Shown here in pieces: positions 60,731 to 64,000 of a stretch of 64,000 nucleotides of DNA (its first letter is position 1; each line of letters starts with the position of its first letter). The notes below the pieces were generated by a model. It ran no database searches. It was not told the origin of the DNA and worked only from the letters and a program-made list of their open reading frames with translations. The DNA comes from SHAN690 sp041391765 (GTDB lineage: Bacteria; Bacteroidota; Bacteroidia; Flavobacteriales_G; Salibacteraceae). A program made the position numbers and the translations under genes. The stretch lies in the NCBI GenBank assembly GCA_041391765.1, contig JAWKNJ010000028.1, forward strand, positions 1-64,000, in the 5' to 3' direction.

Positions 60731-63010
60731 ATGATCAAAATCAAAAAACAGGAGGCCTTGGATTATCATTCCATGGGTCGTCCGGGTAAGATAGAAGTTG
60801 TACCAACAAAACCTTATTCATCGCAGCGTGACCTTAGTCTCGCATATTCACCTGGCGTGGCTGAGCCCTGCCTTAAGATTGCTGATAAAGAAGAATATGC
60901 CTATAAGTACACGGCTAAGGGCAATCTGGTGGCAGTGATTTCTAATGGAACTGCCGTTCTTGGCTTGGGAAATATTGGTCCATTGGCATCTAAGCCGGTT
61001 ATGGAAGGGAAAGGTCTTCTCTTCAAAATATTCGCAGATATTGATGTCTTCGACATTGAAATCGATGCAAACGATATTGACAAGTTTGTAGAAACGGTCA
61101 AGGCAATCTCTCCAACATTTGGTGGCATTAACCTGGAGGATATCAAGGCCCCAGAAGCCTTCGAAATTGAAGAACGACTCAAGAAGGAACTCGACATTCC
61201 AATCATGCACGATGATCAACACGGCACAGCAATTATTTCTGGTGCTGCCTTGATCAACGCTTTGGAAATTGCTGGTAAAAAGATTCAGGATATCAAGGTG
61301 GTGGTGAGTGGAGCCGGAGCGGCTGCAATCTCTTGCATTAAGCTTTACTGTGCGCTTGGTGTGAAGAAAGAAAACGTAATGATGGTCGATAGCAAGGGGG
61401 TAATAAGTAAATCCAGAATGGATTTGGATGATCAGAAAAAGGCATTTGCAATCGATACCAATAATAAGACGCTCATTGACGCCATGAAAAATGCCGATGT
61501 CTTTCTGGGCCTGAGCGTGGGCAACATCGTGACGAAGGACATGATTAAGAGTATGGCCAGGAATCCAATCGTTTTTGCCTGTGCAAACCCGAATCCGGAA
61601 ATTTCATATCCTGATGCGGTTGCGGCAAGAGAGGACTTGATTATGGCGACTGGAAGAAGTGATTATCCGAATCAGGTTAACAACGTTTTAGGGTTCCCTT
61701 ACATATTCAGAGGTGCATTAGATGTGCGTGCTTCAGAGATCAACGAAGACATGAAATTGGCTGCTGTAAGGTCACTTGCAGAACTCGCAAAGGAACCGGT
61801 TCCGGTAGAGGTTATGATAGCCTATGGTGAAACCAACATCACTTTTGGCAAAGAGTATATTATTCCAAAACCACTTGACTACCGGCTTATCACCACAGTG
61901 GCACCAGCGGTTGCCAAAGCAGCTATAGAAAGTGGTGTTGCTCGGACAAAAATCACGGATTGGACGGCTTATGCAGAAGAACTAGATAAGAGATTGGGGT
62001 TGGATAACAAGCTTGTGCAGAGCATTACTCAGCGAGCCAGAATGGATCCAAAGCGTGTTGTTTTTGCAGAGGCAGACCATTACAAAATACTTAAGGCGGC
62101 ACAAATTTGTCGCGATGATGGAGTGGCGATCCCAATCTTGCTGGGAAACAAAGAGAGAATCAGTGAGTTGATAGAAGAGAATGGCCTTGATTTGGAGGAC
62201 ATAGAAATAATTGATGCTAGAAGTCAGGAAGAAAAGTCGCGAAGGGAACGATACGGCAAAATACTCTTTGACAAAAGGAAACGAAGAGGCTATACGGCCC
62301 CTGAGGCGGAAAAGATAATGCGCGAGCGAAATTACTTCGGAGCGGCAATGGTTGAAAATGGAGAAGCCGATGCCATTATTTCTGGATTAACTAGAAATTA
62401 TCCTGCTACCATTAAACCAGCTTTGCAGGTCATCGGAACTGACCCACACGTAAAGCGCATCGCTGGCATGTATGTGATTGTAACCAAAAACGGCCCATTG
62501 TTTCTTGCCGACACAACGGTTACCTACGAACCTACTGCGGAGGAGTTGGTTGAAATTACCTTGTTGGTTGCAAAGGCAGTGGAGCGATTCAGGTTGAAAC
62601 CAAGAATTGCGTTATTGAGCTTTTCGAACTTCGGAAGTAGTGACAATGCAGAGGCTATTAAAGTGCGAAACGCTGTCAGGATTTTGCATGATAAGCATCC
62701 CGATCTGATTGTGGATGGTGAGATCCAGGCAAATTTCGCTATGAATAAGGAACTTCTTAGCGAGATGTTCCCATTCTCAAAGTTGGTAGGCAAAGACACC
62801 AATGTACTCATATTTCCAAATCTTGCGGCCGGCAATATTGCCTACAAATTGATGCAAGAAATGGGGGTTGGAGAGGCGATTGGTCCGATTTTACTTGGAA
62901 TGGACAAGCCAGTGCATGTATTACAATTGGGAAGCTCAGTTAGGGAAATTGTCAATATGGTAACTCTTGCTGTGGTTGACGCTCAAACCAGGGAAACACC
63001 GGTTATATGA
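60731..63010 (+). CDS. maeB: NADP-dependent malic enzyme (malic plus PTA-like domains)
   Basis: A 759-residue MaeB-type fusion. The N-terminal malic enzyme domain has YHSMGRPGKIEVVPTKPYSSQRDLSLAYSPGVAEPC, the NAD(P) fold with VVVSGAGAAAISC (about residues 185-197), and FACANPNPEI. The C-terminal about 330 residues (from RAMDPKRVVFAEA) are a phosphotransacetylase-like domain that serves regulation, as acetyl-CoA binding does in MaeB. It decarboxylates malate to pyruvate and makes NADPH. The ATG at 60731 is chosen over the longer frame at 60683 because homologues begin near KKQEALDYH. It is followed by ruvA with a 4-nt overlap. Confidence 0.95.
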   Translation: MIKIKKQEALDYHSMGRPGKIEVVPTKPYSSQRDLSLAYSPGVAEPCLKIADKEEYAYKYTAKGNLVAVISNGTAVLGLGNIGPLASKPVMEGKGLLFKIFADIDVFDIEIDANDIDKFVETVKAISPTFGGINLEDIKAPEAFEIEERLKKELDIPIMHDDQHGTAIISGAALINALEIAGKKIQDIKVVVSGAGAAAISCIKLYCALGVKKENVMMVDSKGVISKSRMDLDDQKKAFAIDTNNKTLIDAMKNADVFLGLSVGNIVTKDMIKSMARNPIVFACANPNPEISYPDAVAAREDLIMATGRSDYPNQVNNVLGFPYIFRGALDVRASEINEDMKLAAVRSLAELAKEPVPVEVMIAYGETNITFGKEYIIPKPLDYRLITTVAPAVAKAAIESGVARTKITDWTAYAEELDKRLGLDNKLVQSITQRARMDPKRVVFAEADHYKILKAAQICRDDGVAIPILLGNKERISELIEENGLDLEDIEIIDARSQEEKSRRERYGKILFDKRKRRGYTAPEAEKIMRERNYFGAAMVENGEADAIISGLTRNYPATIKPALQVIGTDPHVKRIAGMYVIVTKNGPLFLADTTVTYEPTAEELVEITLLVAKAVERFRLKPRIALLSFSNFGSSDNAEAIKVRNAVRILHDKHPDLIVDGEIQANFAMNKELLSEMFPFSKLVGKDTNVLIFPNLAAGNIAYKLMQEMGVGEAIGPILLGMDKPVHVLQLGSSVREIVNMVTLAVVDAQTRETPVI

Positions 63011-63606
63011 TTGAATACGTTAGCGGCAAGTTTGCCGAAAAGACTCCCACCTATGTGGTTGTGGATGTGAATGGACTAGGTTATTTGGTCATGATAAGCC
63101 TGACCACATATGGCGACCTCGCGGATGAATCAAGTGGTAAACTTCACACGCATTATGCCGTGAGTGTGGATGTCAGATCTGGTGAGAGTAGGCATCAAAT
63201 CTTTGGTTTTTCCACTTTGCTGGAGAGGCAGCTTTTTCGACAATTGATCACTGTTTCTGGAGTTAGCTCAGGAATTGCGCATATGATTCTGTCTGCATTT
63301 AAACCTGAAGAAGTTCAATCCATAATAGTAAACGGAGACGATAAGAGCTTAACTTCTGTTAAGGGTGTGGGTCCAAAACTTGCCCAAAAAGTGATTTCCG
63401 AATTGCGCGAAAAGCTCGTTAAATTGGATATTGCTGTCGATATATCGGAGGTGACGGGCAATAGTTTGAGGCAAGAGGCGTTATCAGCGCTCACGGCTCT
63501 TGGATTTGATAGGGCAAAATCAGTAAAAGTCATCAATCAAATCATTAAGAACGAAGCTCCTGAAACGGTCGAAATTTTGATTAAGAAAGCGCTAAAGCAG
63601 CTCTGA
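63007..63606 (+). CDS. ruvA: Holliday junction DNA helicase subunit RuvA
   Basis: A 199-residue RuvA. The OB-fold domain (about residues 1-63) is followed by helix-hairpin-helix motifs, with LITVSGVSSGIAHMILSAF and LTSVKGVGPKLAQKVISELREKL, and the flexible domain III (NSLRQEALSALTALGFDRAKSVKVINQII). It binds four-way junctions and loads RuvB. It overlaps maeB by 4 nt (ATGA) and is followed by sprA after 9 nt; maeB-ruvA-sprA is a conserved order in the flavobacteria. Confidence 0.96.
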   Translation: MIEYVSGKFAEKTPTYVVVDVNGLGYLVMISLTTYGDLADESSGKLHTHYAVSVDVRSGESRHQIFGFSTLLERQLFRQLITVSGVSSGIAHMILSAFKPEEVQSIIVNGDDKSLTSVKGVGPKLAQKVISELREKLVKLDIAVDISEVTGNSLRQEALSALTALGFDRAKSVKVINQIIKNEAPETVEILIKKALKQL

Positions 63607-63615
63607 TAATTCGGG

Positions 63616-64000
63616 TTGAAACGTCCTTTAAAACATATCATCCAGATCCTAATATGGGCATCGGTAACGATGCCTTCTGTGCTTTTAGGGCAGAACGATT
63701 CCTTATTGTTTCCATTCAACGACAATCGTGACCCATTGGGAGAGGACGATCGTAAGATATATGGGCCAAAACCAAGCAGTGTAGAGACCGAAGTAGAGTA
63801 CGATCCGGAGACAGGGAACTACAACTACAAGCAATCCATGGGAGGTCTCAACTATAGTCCTCCAGCCTATATGTCGTTTGATGAATACAAGGATTACGAG
63901 AAGAAGAAGTCCATGCATGACTACTGGAAGCAGATTGAAAAAGAAGCAGCCGAAGAAGAAGATGCGGAAGATGGTGGGGGGGGCAGTGCATTCAGGCCTG
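63616..64000 (+). CDS. sprA: SprA, T9SS outer-membrane translocon (5' end only)
   Basis: The frame runs from a TTG at 63616 to the window end without a stop, so only about 128 residues are seen. The TTG start gives a signal peptide (KRPLKHIIQILIWASVTMPSVLLGQ); an ATG at 63670 would cut it in half. Residues after the signal (NDSLLFPFNDNRDPLG, GPKPSSVETEVEYDPETGNYNY, PPAYMSFDEYKDY) match the SprA N-terminus. SprA (Sov) is the giant barrel through which T9SS cargo leaves, and it would export the sorting-domain proteins seen elsewhere in this window. A long Glu/Gly tract precedes the window end. Confidence 0.9.
   Translation, partial: MKRPLKHIIQILIWASVTMPSVLLGQNDSLLFPFNDNRDPLGEDDRKIYGPKPSSVETEVEYDPETGNYNYKQSMGGLNYSPPAYMSFDEYKDYEKKKSMHDYWKQIEKEAAEEEDAEDGGGGSAFRP

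Overview
The window is chromosomal DNA from a marine-type Bacteroidota, most likely the order Flavobacteriales. The evidence is: several secreted proteins with type IX secretion system (T9SS) C-terminal sorting domains; the start of the T9SS outer-membrane translocon gene sprA behind maeB and ruvA; a complete alternative complex III operon (actABCDEF) joined to cytochrome oxidase genes; the rimP-nusA-infB block; and repeated TAnnTTTG promoter -7 elements, which are typical of the phylum. No rRNA gene, complete tRNA gene, CRISPR array, transposase or integrase was found.

Region 1 (1 to about 12,070) is an accessory, defence-rich island whose left end lies outside the window. It holds a polymerase-like gene cut by the window edge; a tight four-gene run of unknown function ending in a ParB-like protein; a minus-strand operon (sigma-factor-like, Panacea-like, superfamily 2 helicase, PD-(D/E)XK-like nuclease); and, divergent from it, a plus-strand operon. 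That operon contains two small conserved proteins, a PLAAT/LRAT-like lipid hydrolase with a C-terminal membrane tail, and a type II-short CBASS (Cap5 HNH-SAVED nuclease, CD-NTase, stand-alone E2). A 21-bp perfect palindrome lies between the two operons. The right edge carries an XRE regulator, a palindrome, a T9SS cargo gene and the 5' half of a tRNA-Arg gene broken in its anticodon loop. The broken tRNA gene is the best candidate for an integration scar.

Region 2 (about 12,200 to 37,500) is mostly core or lineage-specific chromosome: glycosyltransferases, lipoproteins, metG, LD-carboxypeptidase, YraN, an RsuA/RluB-type pseudouridine synthase, an AsmA-like protein, a histidine kinase, a DUF3078 protein and a secreted YwqK-repeat protein. 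Two genes are broken. A PNGase F-like T9SS protein has six closely spaced 1-nt frame changes with zero net shift. An enoyl-CoA hydratase has an in-frame TGA where a Trp codon is likely. A second XRE/palindrome/secreted-protein locus lies at 25,948-28,869.

Region 3 (37,500-54,000) covers translation (rimP, nusA, infB), then aerobic respiration: a quinol:cytochrome c oxidoreductase (alternative complex III) and the subunit II and I genes of a cytochrome c oxidase in one operon, closed by a strong terminator.

Region 4 (54,000-64,000) holds ruvB and queG; a minus-strand envelope/redox cluster (TlpA thioredoxin, DUF6029 protein, Omp28-like lipoprotein, beta-barrel protein); a sirtuin without zinc cysteines; then maeB, ruvA and the start of sprA. 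RuvA and RuvB are encoded about 8 kb apart.
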